From contig CAJKNM010000007.1 in NCBI GenBank assembly GCA_905201285.1, positions 1 to 44,866 on the forward strand: a stretch of 44,866 nucleotides of DNA. Direction: 5' to 3'. The position numbers and the translations under genes were made by a program. This stretch comes from an uncultured Eubacteriales bacterium. Its GTDB lineage: Bacteria; Bacillota; Clostridia; Monoglobales; Monoglobaceae. Below the pieces are notes generated by a model, which saw only the letters and a program-made list of their open reading frames with translations, searched no databases and had not been told where the DNA came from. Below are positions 32,717 to 41,162 of the stretch, in pieces. How positions within the stretch are numbered: the first letter of the stretch is position 1; each line of letters starts with the position of its first letter.

Positions 32717-34002
32717 TGGATATTCAAAAAATCACTAACTCAGAGCTTGGAGAGGAAATGCAGTTTGCGATTCACGAAAGCGGTCTACGTGTTTACGTCT
32801 TTCCCAAAAAAGGCTTTTCCAAATACTATGCAATCTACGGAACGGAATACGGCTCGCTGAACCGAACCTTCACCGTTCCGGGCGAAAACAATGAAATAAC
32901 CGTTCCCGACGGTATCGCTCACTATCTTGAACATAAAATGTTTGAAGAAGAGGACGGCAGTGATGCTTTTGAAAAGTTTGCCGTTACCGGTGCGTCGAGT
33001 AACGCCTATACCTCTTTCGACATTACCGCGTATCTGTTTTCGTGCACTGACAGATTCTACGAAAACCTTGACATCCTGCTTGAATTCGTCAATCATCCGC
33101 ATTTTACCGCTGAGAACGTTGCTAAAGAGCAGGGAATAATCGGTCAGGAAATCAAGATGTATGACGATGACCCCGAATGGTGTGTTTTCTTTAATTCGCT
33201 CAAGGCAATGTTTCATAACAATCCGGTCAAGATTGATATTGCCGGAACGGTTGAAAGCATTTCGCATATCACGCCCGAGATACTTTATAAATGCTATAAC
33301 ACGTTTTATAATCCGGCGAATATGCTTCTCGTCCTCGTGGGTGACATTGATATGAACGAAGCGATGAAATATGTTGACAAGCATATCTCGGCTGACAGGA
33401 ATCTGGGAAGGGTCAAGTGTACAGAGGTATCCGAACCGCGGGAGAGAGTTAAAGAATATATTGAACAGAAGCTATCTGTTTCACAGCCTATGTTCCGTGT
33501 TGCATTTAAGGATAATCAACCGTATATGACAGGTGACGCTCTCTTAAAAAAGGAAATAGAAACCGAGATAATACTGGAGGCCGTATTCGGCAGAAGCAGC
33601 GACTTTTATCTTGACCTATATGAACGCGGACTTATCGACTCAACCTTCGGGACAGAAACCGACATTGAACACGAATACGGATTTTCACTTATCGGCGGTG
33701 AATCATCGAATCCCGATAAGGTTTATGCCGAGATTAAGAATGTGCTTGACAAGTGCATGGCGGACGGAATAGATTCGGCGGCGATTGACCGGGCGAAAAA
33801 GGTTCTGATTTCACGCGATATAAGCCTGTTTAACAATATCGAGAATATGGGAAACACATTTATACGCCAGCTTAAAAACAATCAGAACCCTCTCGGCTAT
33901 AAAAAGGTCGTTGAAAGTGTAACATATGATGACATATCAAGGCGTCTGAGTAACCACTTTGACACATCAAACTGTGTTCTTTCGGTTGTAAGGCCCGTAT
34001 GA
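32716..34002 (+). CDS. M16-family zinc metallopeptidase (YmfH type), active subunit
   Basis: This 428-residue peptidase has the intact inverted zinc motif HYLEH (69-73) and the downstream Glu-containing helix GQEIKMYDDDPEW that supplies the third metal ligand. M16 enzymes form clam-like chambers and cut short peptides. It is translationally coupled to the inactive partner upstream (TAATG overlap, GGGGAGG site). YmfFH-like pairs resemble AlbEF and PqqF-type peptide processors, so maturation of a small peptide is possible. lgt follows 13 bases downstream, suggesting co-transcription rather than shared function. Confidence 0.9.
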   Translation: MDIQKITNSELGEEMQFAIHESGLRVYVFPKKGFSKYYAIYGTEYGSLNRTFTVPGENNEITVPDGIAHYLEHKMFEEEDGSDAFEKFAVTGASSNAYTSFDITAYLFSCTDRFYENLDILLEFVNHPHFTAENVAKEQGIIGQEIKMYDDDPEWCVFFNSLKAMFHNNPVKIDIAGTVESISHITPEILYKCYNTFYNPANMLLVLVGDIDMNEAMKYVDKHISADRNLGRVKCTEVSEPRERVKEYIEQKLSVSQPMFRVAFKDNQPYMTGDALLKKEIETEIILEAVFGRSSDFYLDLYERGLIDSTFGTETDIEHEYGFSLIGGESSNPDKVYAEIKNVLDKCMADGIDSAAIDRAKKVLISRDISLFNNIENMGNTFIRQLKNNQNPLGYKKVVESVTYDDISRRLSNHFDTSNCVLSVVRPV

Positions 34003-34015
34003 TTGGAGTAAGCTT

Positions 34016-34813
34016 ATGATTAACGTTATTACTTTTCCGAGGCTCGGTTTATCTTTTACGATAAACCGGGCTGCTATAACAATAGGTAACTTTTCGATAT
34101 ATTGGTACGGATTGTTAATCACTTTCGGAATGTTTCTTGCTATTCTTTATGGCATCCGCGAATCAAAGAAGTCCGGAATCAGTTCGGATGACTTTTTTAA
34201 TATGCTCATTATCGCCATTCCCGTTTCGATAATATGCGCGAGGGCATACTATGTGATATTCAGCTGGGATATGTACAAGAACAACATTTCGGAGATATTC
34301 GACATACGGGGCGGCGGTCTCGCCATTTATGGCGGAGTTATCGGGGCGGCTCTTACCGTTATAATATACTGCCGCACAAAAAAGCTCAATCTGGGAGCGA
34401 TTCTCGATATGCTTGCTGTCGGCCTTCTTATAGGTCAGGCAATAGGCCGCTGGGGAAACTTTGTCAACGGTGAGGCATTCGGTGCGGTCACATCCCTTCC
34501 GTGGGGAATGACAGTTCAGACAAACGGCAAGTTAATAGCCGAGAACGTTCACCCGACTTTTTTCTATGAATCGGTATGGAACTTTATCGGGATAGGTGTC
34601 CTCTTGTTGTATAAGAAACACAAAAAATTCAGCGGCGAGCTGTTTTGTGCTTATATGGTTTGGTACGGAGCGGGAAGGACAATGATTGAGGGGCTTCGTG
34701 CGGATTCATTATATTGGGGTCCGATACGCATTTCACAGCTTTTGGCCGCTATGACCGTGATTGTCGGCGCTTCATTTATTATATGTCTCAGAAAAAGAAA
34801 ATCACACACTTGA
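34016..34813 (+). CDS. lgt: Prolipoprotein diacylglyceryl transferase
   Basis: This integral membrane enzyme (265 residues, about seven transmembrane segments) transfers diacylglycerol from phosphatidylglycerol to the lipobox cysteine of prelipoproteins. Family motifs present are GGLAIYGGVIG, the Lgt signature GRWGNFVNGEAFG and HPTFFYES, plus the C-terminal GRTMIEGLRADS. Its client in this window is the sugar-binding lipoprotein with Cys24. TTGGAG precedes the ATG. Confidence 0.96.
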   Translation: MINVITFPRLGLSFTINRAAITIGNFSIYWYGLLITFGMFLAILYGIRESKKSGISSDDFFNMLIIAIPVSIICARAYYVIFSWDMYKNNISEIFDIRGGGLAIYGGVIGAALTVIIYCRTKKLNLGAILDMLAVGLLIGQAIGRWGNFVNGEAFGAVTSLPWGMTVQTNGKLIAENVHPTFFYESVWNFIGIGVLLLYKKHKKFSGELFCAYMVWYGAGRTMIEGLRADSLYWGPIRISQLLAAMTVIVGASFIICLRKRKSHT

Positions 34814-34910
34814 TTTAATACCGTTTATCGGGAAAACCTCCGGAATTTTTCTGGTTGTCAAACAGTATCAAAAAAAGATAGAAAAAAATGAACTTTTTTC
34901 AAAAAAACAC

Positions 34911-34939
34911 TTGCTTTTTGAATTAAATAGTGATACAAT
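34911..34939 (+). promoter_or_regulatory. Promoter of rpsT
   Basis: TTGCTT (34911-34916) and TACAAT (34934-34939) are separated by 17 bases, 47 bases before the rpsT start. The -35 region lies within the 17-base sequence (34903-34919) also present upstream of tig. The rest of the 34814-34986 gap is AT-rich with no visible gene. Confidence 0.6.
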
Positions 34940-34986
34940 ATAAAGTACTGATGTGAAAATCAAGTCTATTATTTGGAGGTGAAATT

Positions 34987-35247
34987 ATGCCTAACATTAA
35001 GTCAGCTAAAAAGAGAGTTAAAGTTATCAAGACAAAAACTCTTCAGAACCAGATGGTTAAATCTCAGCTCAAAACAGCTATAAAGAAGTTTGAAGCTTCT
35101 CTTAAAGACGGAAAGGCAGCTGCCTCTGAAGCTTATAACTTTGTTGTAAAGAAAACCGATCAGGCTGTAGCTAAGGGTATTATCCACAAAAATACTGCCG
35201 CTCGCAGAAAGAGTCAGTATACCGCAATGCTCAATAAGCTTGCGTAA
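34987..35247 (+). CDS. rpsT: 30S ribosomal protein S20
   Basis: This 86-residue, very basic, helical protein binds 16S rRNA early in 30S assembly. MPNIKSAKKRVKVIKT and IIHKNTAARRKSQYTAMLNKL are family signatures, and the length is typical. GGAGGTG lies six bases before the ATG. It converges on gpr, a common arrangement in Clostridia. Confidence 0.96.
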   Translation: MPNIKSAKKRVKVIKTKTLQNQMVKSQLKTAIKKFEASLKDGKAAASEAYNFVVKKTDQAVAKGIIHKNTAARRKSQYTAMLNKLA

Positions 35248-35293
35248 CGTAAATTTTTTTACACAACCTAAGATTATGAAAAATTCTATACAC

Positions 35294-35326
35294 AAAAAAC
35301 ACGGCTGAACAGCCGTGTTTTTTGGT
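35294..35326. terminator. Bidirectional terminator after rpsT
   Basis: A symmetrical hairpin (CACGGCTG-aa-CAGCCGTG) flanked by six A residues on the left and six T residues on the right, about 50 bases after the rpsT stop. It can end transcription in both directions. Confidence 0.85.
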
Positions 35327-35329
35327 TGC
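35300..35329 (+). repeat. 30-bp direct repeat, copy 1 (terminator hairpin)
   Basis: Identical to 35571-35600. Copy 1 contains the rpsT terminator hairpin and its T tract plus GGTTGC. Confidence 0.95.
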
Positions 35330-35461
35330 TAAACTGTCGAAAAAGTTATATTCAGCAAGATATTGTTTTGAATGAATTCTCATTTTTTTAGAAACCCTGT
35401 ATTGTATTGCCGTGTCCGTTACAGTAATGTAGCAATATATTGTTGAAAACAGTGTGAAAAG

Positions 35462-35543
35462 ACGAAAAATTTCATTTCCTTGCCGCCGCGGTTGGCAGGG
35501 TGGAATCCGGGGACGGCGTTTTTTTTTAAATGAAATTTTTCGT
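35462..35543. repeat. 16-bp perfect inverted repeat around a GC-rich core
   Basis: ACGAAAAATTTCATTT (35462-35477) is the exact complement of AAATGAAATTTTTCGT (35528-35543). Between them lies a 50-base segment, unusually GC-rich at its centre (GCCGCCGCGG ... GGGGACGGCG), ending in nine T residues. On the plus strand the core can pair GCCG with CGGC before the T run, like an intrinsic terminator. It may be a small structured RNA or a miniature mobile element. The whole 35248-35604 gap has no coding capacity I can support. Confidence 0.7.
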
Positions 35544-35570
35544 TTATCAGACTTCGTCGACGCGCTTAGG

Positions 35571-35600
35571 CACGGCTGAACAGCCGTGTTTTTTGGTTGC
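35571..35600 (+). repeat. 30-bp direct repeat, copy 2
   Basis: Exact second copy of 35300-35329, offset by 271 bases and ending four bases from the gpr stop codon. It keeps the hairpin and T tract but lacks the left-hand A run, so it can terminate plus-strand but not minus-strand transcription. Confidence 0.95.
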
Positions 35601-35604
35601 ATAT

Positions 35605-36573
35605 TTATTTGTATCTGTCAACGTCCGCGAGGGTTATCCCTTCGTGCATCGAAATATTTATTCCGTTTGCAATAACCGATGCTATATCGCCGATAATACT
35701 GTCTACATCCTTAGGTGCAACTATCATACTTCCGAGTTCCTCGCCGATTTCCGAACGAATCCAGTCACGTCTGTTCGCCTCGTCTCTCGGAATATTTATA
35801 TCATTCCTTTTATTCATCACAATATCCATACCTGCCGCGGCAATAGTAGCGGCATCAACAACCGTCGGTACGCCTATGGCGATAACAGGACGTCCGAGCG
35901 TTTCAGCGTTAATCGTTTTTCGTTTGTTTCCGACCCCGCCGCCGGGGGTGATTCCCGTATCGGTCAGCTGAACCGTGGTGTTTATTCTCTCAACGCTTCC
36001 CGAACATAGAGCATCAATCACAATAACAAGCTTCGGATTAATCTCGTGTGCAAGGCTTCTCACAATTTCCTCGGTTTCCATACCGGTTGTTCCCAAAACC
36101 CCCGGCGCAATAGCACAAAGCGGTCTTATTCCTTCGTCAATCTCATCGGGAATATATTTTTTAAGATGCCGTGTTATCATAAGAGAATCAATAACCCGCG
36201 GCCCGAGTGCGTCTGCGGTAATCCGGTCGTTTCCAAGTCCGACAACCAAAACGGTATCATCTTGATCATCAAGCATTTCATCCGTTATACTTTTAAGCTC
36301 ACAGGCACAGGCCTTGCACATTTCTTCATATATCTCCTGCTGGCCGTAAAACCTTGCCGGCATCTCAATCGTAATATAACTTCCCATTGGCTTTCCGAGC
36401 TCTCTTGCTCCGTTTTCGTTATCAACCTTGATTCGGGTTATTTTAATATAATTGTTGTGTTCGGTCTCTTCAACCTTAACTCCGTTTATCGAAAAATCCG
36501 ACGCCTTTCCCATCGCAAGCATCTCATGAGCTTCTATAGCGAGGTCACATCTTGAAGTATTTGTATCAGCCAT
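35605..36573 (-). CDS. gpr: Germination protease GPR
   Basis: This aspartic-type endopeptidase of spores degrades small acid-soluble proteins when spores germinate. At 322 residues it is shorter than B. subtilis GPR (about 370) but carries the family core: TDLA-like start (NTSRCDLAIEAHE), VVGLGNDRITADALGPRV, GTTGMETEEIV, VIDALCSGSVERINTT and GGGVGNKR. In other species it is made in the forespore under sigma-F or sigma-G; no such promoter could be assigned with confidence in the 85 bases upstream. It indicates a spore-forming organism. Confidence 0.95.
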   Translation of the reverse strand: MADTNTSRCDLAIEAHEMLAMGKASDFSINGVKVEETEHNNYIKITRIKVDNENGARELGKPMGSYITIEMPARFYGQQEIYEEMCKACACELKSITDEMLDDQDDTVLVVGLGNDRITADALGPRVIDSLMITRHLKKYIPDEIDEGIRPLCAIAPGVLGTTGMETEEIVRSLAHEINPKLVIVIDALCSGSVERINTTVQLTDTGITPGGGVGNKRKTINAETLGRPVIAIGVPTVVDAATIAAAGMDIVMNKRNDINIPRDEANRRDWIRSEIGEELGSMIVAPKDVDSIIGDIASVIANGINISMHEGITLADVDRYK

Positions 36574-36658
36574 TCTTTACCTCCTGTTATAATATATTTG
36601 TAAGTCAAACATATCGCTTTACTCCGTCTTAAAGTCAATTTTCAAATGCTATTTTGGG

Positions 36659-38755
36659 TCATTTTATTTCAAACAGCTTTTGGCCTATGTCAACCATATT
36701 TCCGGCAAGAACCTTTACTCTTTTTTTATCCGAAACGCCCGCCGCGATAATAGGCGTTGTCAGCTTATATCCCGCTTCCTTTATTTTATCAATGTCAAAT
36801 TTCATAAGAAGGTCGCCTGCCGAAACCTTGTCACCTTCTTTCACGCAATATTCAAAGAACCTTCCGTTAAGCTTTACCGTATCTATACCTACGTGGATGA
36901 GAATGTCACCGCCGTTCTTGCCGGTGATACCTATTGTATGAGCCGTTTTAACGGTATTAGATACCACTCCGTCAACAGGAGAGTGAACCTCGCCTATATT
37001 TGGCTCTATCGCTGTTCCAAAGCCGAGTATGCCGCTTGAGAACGCATCATCCTCCACCTTTTCGAGCGGAACAATGTCACCTCGCATAGGTGACATAATT
37101 GTTATACTTCCGGTTGCCTTATGCTGTTTTGTATCTTCGACCGTTTTAATCTCAATATCAGCCGGATTTCCCTCAAGATAATCCTCAAGCTCTGACTTTA
37201 TAACCGTCACTTTAGGTCCGAACACTATCTGAACGCCATTACCTTTTTGAATCACTCCCGATGAACCGCTCTGACGCAATATAGATTCGGTTACCTTTTC
37301 GCTGTCATTGACCGTTATACGAAGTCTTGTCGCACAGCAGTCAATATCCCGAATGTTTCCGCTTCCGCCAAGGCCCTTTACTATAAGTGCGCTGACTGTT
37401 CCGTTTTCCGTTGCCGTTCCTCCGCTTTCCTTGCGGGCATTAACATCTGCACGGGTATAGAGCTTTGTTTCCTCATCATCGGCTTCACGTCCCGGGGTGA
37501 CATAATTAAACCGTCTTATCATATATCCGAACACGAAGAAATATATAAAGAAGTATACTATACCCACAAACACAATATAAATCCAATGTGTTTTGGCTTC
37601 GCCCTGTAAAATTCCGAACAGGAACAGGTCAATAAGTCCGCCCGAGAAGGTCATTCCTACGCCGACCTTAAAGATATGCATAAGCATAAACGAAAGTCCG
37701 GCTAAGACACAGTGAACCCCATACATAAGCGGTGCAACAAAAATGAATGTAAACTCAAGCGGTTCGGTTATACCCGTCAGCATTGAAGTCAACGCCGCCG
37801 AAAGCAAAAGTCCGCCCGCCGCCTTACGCTTTTGAGGTTTGGCACATTGATACATCGCAAAGGCGGCACCCGGCAGGCCGAATATCATAAACGGGAACTT
37901 TCCCGCCATAAACCTTGTGGCCGATACGCTGAATTCAGTAGTATTTTTAGAAGCAAGCTCAGCAAAAAAGATATTTTGAGCGCCCTGAACCACATTTCCG
38001 TCTATCACCGCCGTACCTCCGACTGCCGTCTGCCAGAAAGGCATATAAAACACATGATGAAGGCCAAACGGAATCAGTGCACGTTCTATAATACCGTATA
38101 TCCATGTTCCCGCATATCCGGATGACAGAACCACCCCGCCGAGCATTGAAATCCAGCCTTGAATAACGGGCCAGACATAAAACATAATGATTCCGACAAG
38201 AACATATACCACGGCCGAAATAATCGGAACAAAACGCGTTCCGCCAAAGAATGCAATCAGCTGAGGAAGTTGAATCTTATAGAACCTGTTATGAAGTGCG
38301 GCAACGCCCAAGCCTACTATAATTCCGCCGAAAACACCCATTTGAAGCGTTGTTATGCCGAGAACATCGGCTGTTGTGTTTTCAAGAAGGTTTTCAACGC
38401 CGCCGGTGTTTTCAATCATTGCCTCTATCGTCTTGTTCATCACAAGAAATGCAACAGCACCCGACAGCGCCGCAACCTCCTTCTCACGCTTCGCCATACC
38501 TATTGCCACACCCATAGCGAAAAGCAGAGCAAGGTTATCAAATATAACCGTTCCGGCCTTGCTCATTACGTTAAGAAGAGAATATAAAAAGTTACCCTGA
38601 TGTATTATTCCTGTAAGGTTGTATGCTTCAAGCATAGTTTCGTTTGTGAACGAGCTTCCTATACCGAGAAGAAGCCCTGCAATGGGAAGTATCGCAATAG
38701 GCAGCATAAACGACCTGCCCACCCTCTGCAGAACGCCAAATATCTTATCCTTCAT
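36659..38755 (-). CDS. PTS sugar transporter, EIICBA of the glucose/N-acetylglucosamine family
   Basis: This 698-residue three-domain permease imports and phosphorylates a hexose at the expense of phosphoenolpyruvate through HPr. The EIIC membrane domain (about 1-400) includes IPFGLHHVFYMPFW and GITEPLEFTF. The EIIB domain (about 445-525) has the phospho-cysteine motif DIDCCATRLRI. The EIIA domain (about 545-698) has SPVDG, histidine-containing AHTIGI and ILIHVGIDTVKLNG with the active His. Order CBA matches B. subtilis PtsG. Glucose, maltose or GlcNAc cannot be separated by eye. AAGGAG precedes the ATG. The gene lies downstream of spoIIID but behind its terminator. Confidence 0.92.
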   Translation of the reverse strand: MKDKIFGVLQRVGRSFMLPIAILPIAGLLLGIGSSFTNETMLEAYNLTGIIHQGNFLYSLLNVMSKAGTVIFDNLALLFAMGVAIGMAKREKEVAALSGAVAFLVMNKTIEAMIENTGGVENLLENTTADVLGITTLQMGVFGGIIVGLGVAALHNRFYKIQLPQLIAFFGGTRFVPIISAVVYVLVGIIMFYVWPVIQGWISMLGGVVLSSGYAGTWIYGIIERALIPFGLHHVFYMPFWQTAVGGTAVIDGNVVQGAQNIFFAELASKNTTEFSVSATRFMAGKFPFMIFGLPGAAFAMYQCAKPQKRKAAGGLLLSAALTSMLTGITEPLEFTFIFVAPLMYGVHCVLAGLSFMLMHIFKVGVGMTFSGGLIDLFLFGILQGEAKTHWIYIVFVGIVYFFIYFFVFGYMIRRFNYVTPGREADDEETKLYTRADVNARKESGGTATENGTVSALIVKGLGGSGNIRDIDCCATRLRITVNDSEKVTESILRQSGSSGVIQKGNGVQIVFGPKVTVIKSELEDYLEGNPADIEIKTVEDTKQHKATGSITIMSPMRGDIVPLEKVEDDAFSSGILGFGTAIEPNIGEVHSPVDGVVSNTVKTAHTIGITGKNGGDILIHVGIDTVKLNGRFFEYCVKEGDKVSAGDLLMKFDIDKIKEAGYKLTTPIIAAGVSDKKRVKVLAGNMVDIGQKLFEIK

Positions 38756-38814
38756 TGTCTGAATCTCCTTGTAAAATATAATTTATTCTTATTTTGTCAT
38801 ATCAGACAATAAAA

Positions 38815-38850
38815 ATACAGACTGATAAAAATTTTATCAGTCTGTATAAA
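38815..38850 (-). terminator. Intrinsic terminator of spoIIID
   Basis: A 15-bp stem (38815-38829 with 38833-38847) and three-base loop, followed on the minus strand by a T-rich tract, starting seven bases after the spoIIID stop. Between it and the PTS gene there is about 60 bases of AT-rich promoter-like DNA including TTGTCT. Confidence 0.8.
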
Positions 38851-38853
38851 ATT

Positions 38854-39114
38854 TCAAACCGCTTCTTTGCGATGACGATACTTTTCACGTGTTGCAAAGC
38901 CGCCGCGAATATGACGTTCCTGCTTGTTTTCGGTTAGGATTGCCCTCACGTCCTCAGCAAGGCTCCTGTTGATTTCAAGCAAACGCTCTGTTATATCCTT
39001 ATGTACGGTGGATTTAGAAATTCCGAATTTCTTCGCCGCATCTCTCACAGTACACCTGTTTTTTATTATGTAATTCGCAAGTTCAACTGTCCTTTCTTCA
39101 ATATAACATCTCAC
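38854..39114 (-). CDS. spoIIID: Sporulation transcription factor SpoIIID
   Basis: This 86-residue DNA-binding regulator acts in the mother cell during sporulation. It matches B. subtilis SpoIIID along its length: YIEERTVELANYI at the start, helix-turn-helix AAKKFGISKSTVHKDITERL, then RHIRGGFATREKYR. The GTG at 39114 is chosen because GGGAGG lies eight bases upstream; a longer ATG start would put that site inside the gene. Upstream CATATAAT (39159-39166, minus strand) resembles a sigma-E -10 element, in keeping with the known regulation, but the -35 is unclear. The gap 39115-39279 holds nothing else. Confidence 0.95.
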   Translation of the reverse strand: MRCYIEERTVELANYIIKNRCTVRDAAKKFGISKSTVHKDITERLLEINRSLAEDVRAILTENKQERHIRGGFATREKYRHRKEAV

Positions 39115-39279
39115 ATACAATGCCTCCCATTTCGCAATCAAATTGCGGTCTTTGGTTCATTATATGCAATTTTAATGATATATAGTACAGTATCCCCCTT
39201 GCTTTGAATCCCGGTCCATGTTTCGTTCTTACGTTCACATATTTCTCAACAAGCTGCTCAAAATGCCGGGATATTTATA

Positions 39280-39657
39280 TTATTTCTGAAATTGATAAGG
39301 TTTAGTCGTTTCACGGTTTCTGTATTCATGCTTTTCATAATAGCCGATTAAACTTCCATCTCCATCGCGAAGCGCAACCATATATACATCTTTGTTTTCT
39401 TTTTCATTATAATATGTGTATATAATGTTATTGTCCTTGCTTTCCCGAAACCACGCCAAAACCTTTTCAATCATTTCGTTGGATTTCGCATTATGACAAT
39501 CCTTAAGGCTTTTGCCGGTTAAGTCATGATGATAGCGCTTTATAGCAGACGGATTCATATACACAATGGTCGAATTCATATCACAAACGACAATAGCTGT
39601 ATCATCCTGGTCAATAATACTTTTAAACAATAATTTTAACATTTCATCTTTTAGCAT
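39280..39657 (-). CDS. Small stand-alone PAS-domain protein
   Basis: This 125-residue protein is almost entirely one PAS fold (about 15-115): DDTAIVVCDMNSTIVYMNPSAIKRY is the N-terminal PAS core and YMVALRDGDGSLIGYYEKHEYR the final strands. PAS folds sense small molecules, light, oxygen or redox state, but no output domain is attached, so it may act by protein contact. It lies 81 bases after thiD on the same strand with no terminator between them and could be read from the thiamine operon. GGAGG is 12 bases before the ATG. Confidence 0.8.
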   Translation of the reverse strand: MLKDEMLKLLFKSIIDQDDTAIVVCDMNSTIVYMNPSAIKRYHHDLTGKSLKDCHNAKSNEMIEKVLAWFRESKDNNIIYTYYNEKENKDVYMVALRDGDGSLIGYYEKHEYRNRETTKPYQFQK

Positions 39658-39738
39658 ATTATTATAAATCCTCCATAATACATCTTATCAAACCATGAAC
39701 CTTACAAAATATTCGGCATTGATATATTTGCTTCTTAA

Positions 39739-40518
39739 TCACAACCTAAACATATGGTTAAGTGGTCCCGCGCCCTTACCTAAGTCAAGCATCGCCGCAA
39801 GAACCCCGGTAAGATACTCCTTTGCACAAGCTATGCTTTCATCAAGGCTCTTGCCGGCGGCAAGGTTACAGGCAATGGCCGACGAAAGCGTACAGCCTGT
39901 TCCGTGGGTATTTGGATTGTTTATTTTCTTCGCCCTAAACCATTTGTAAGAGCCGTCTTTATAAAGCAGGTCAACCGCATCATTCACAAGATGACCGCCC
40001 TTGACCAAAATCGCACCGCTATACTTTTCAGCAATAATTTCAGCCGCCGAAACCATACCATCCTCATCTTTTATCGAAATTCCGCTTAAAACTTCTGCTT
40101 CGGGAATGTTCGGCGTAATCACCGTTCCGAGCGGAAGAAGCACCTCTCGCAGAGTTTTCTGTGCCTCCTCCGAAATAAGCCTGCACCCGCTTGTGGAAAC
40201 CATAACCGGGTCAACCACTATATTCTTTGCATCGTATTCTTTAAGCTTTTGAGCAATAACCCTGATGATTTCGCTGTTTGAAACCATTCCTATCTTTACC
40301 GCATCGGGAAAGATGTCGCTAAACACCGCATCAAGCTGTGCCGCAACAAATTCGGGCGTTGCTTCCATAATATCAAATACTCCGGTTGTGTTCTGTGCCG
40401 TCAGTGCGGTAATCACACTTTCGGCATACATTTTATGTGCGGTTATCGTCTTTATGTCCGCCTGGATTCCCGCTCCGCCGCTCGAGTCCGACCCGGCAAT
40501 CGTCAATACCTTTTTCAT
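39739..40518 (-). CDS. thiD: Hydroxymethylpyrimidine/phosphomethylpyrimidine kinase
   Basis: This ribokinase-like enzyme phosphorylates hydroxymethylpyrimidine twice to give HMP-PP for thiamine synthesis. The 259 residues include the start signature TIAGSDSSGGAGIQADIKT, DPVMVSTSG and the anion-hole loop NTHGTGCTLSSAIA with the catalytic Asp region. It is the last of five overlapping genes; its ATG overlaps the HAD stop codon by four bases. Confidence 0.95.
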   Translation of the reverse strand: MKKVLTIAGSDSSGGAGIQADIKTITAHKMYAESVITALTAQNTTGVFDIMEATPEFVAAQLDAVFSDIFPDAVKIGMVSNSEIIRVIAQKLKEYDAKNIVVDPVMVSTSGCRLISEEAQKTLREVLLPLGTVITPNIPEAEVLSGISIKDEDGMVSAAEIIAEKYSGAILVKGGHLVNDAVDLLYKDGSYKWFRAKKINNPNTHGTGCTLSSAIACNLAAGKSLDESIACAKEYLTGVLAAMLDLGKGAGPLNHMFRL

Positions 40519-41162
40519 TTTGTTAAAACCTCCGCTTCATAAAAATTCATAAAATACCAATCTGAAATGCTCTTTAATCCGTCCTGTTCGTTTTCAGTGG
40601 AATCATACATCGCTGCGACTTTAAATCCCGCCCTTTTTGCGGTTTTTGCCGCATTATAAGAATCCTCAAAAACAACCGTATCCTCTCTGTTTGTGCCGAG
40701 ATATAAAAGTGCATTTTCATAAATTTCGGGCGAACTTTTGTTTGCTCCGACTTCGGCACAGGTGAAAATCCGGTCAAAGTATGAAGAAATTCCGTTTCGT
40801 TCCAAGGCGGCTCTGATAAGCCGTTCATCCGTTGCGGTGGCAATACACATACGTGTGCCGATTTTCTTCAGCATAAACAAAAATTCTTTCACTCCGGACT
40901 TAGCCAAAACGTCGTTCTTGTATCTTCCTGCGATTAACCGATTTACACCGTCGATAATTTCGCCGACCGAAAGCCTCACCCCGTACTCATCGCGATAAAA
41001 TTCGGCCGAATCCTGCATACTCATATTCTTAAATCTTTCGGTTAAGTTTTCTCTCGGTTCAAACCCGATAGAGCACAGGTATTCCTCCGCCGCTCCGTCC
41101 CACACAGACATCGAATCAAAAAGAGTTCCGTCGGCATCAAAGACAGCGCCTTTCACCTTCAC
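40515..41162 (-). CDS. HAD-superfamily phosphatase in the thiamine operon
   Basis: This 215-residue HAD subfamily IA hydrolase has motif I FDADGTLFDS (nucleophile Asp and acid/base Asp), a helical cap, motif II threonine in CIATATDERL, and motifs III and IV around ANKSSPEIY and VVFEDSYNA. Such enzymes remove phosphate from small metabolites. It overlaps thiE and thiD by four bases at each end, so it is clearly part of the pathway unit. It could dephosphorylate thiamine monophosphate so that thiamine can be pyrophosphorylated, or repair a damaged intermediate; the substrate is inference. Confidence 0.9.
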   Translation of the reverse strand: MKVKGAVFDADGTLFDSMSVWDGAAEEYLCSIGFEPRENLTERFKNMSMQDSAEFYRDEYGVRLSVGEIIDGVNRLIAGRYKNDVLAKSGVKEFLFMLKKIGTRMCIATATDERLIRAALERNGISSYFDRIFTCAEVGANKSSPEIYENALLYLGTNREDTVVFEDSYNAAKTAKRAGFKVAAMYDSTENEQDGLKSISDWYFMNFYEAEVLTK

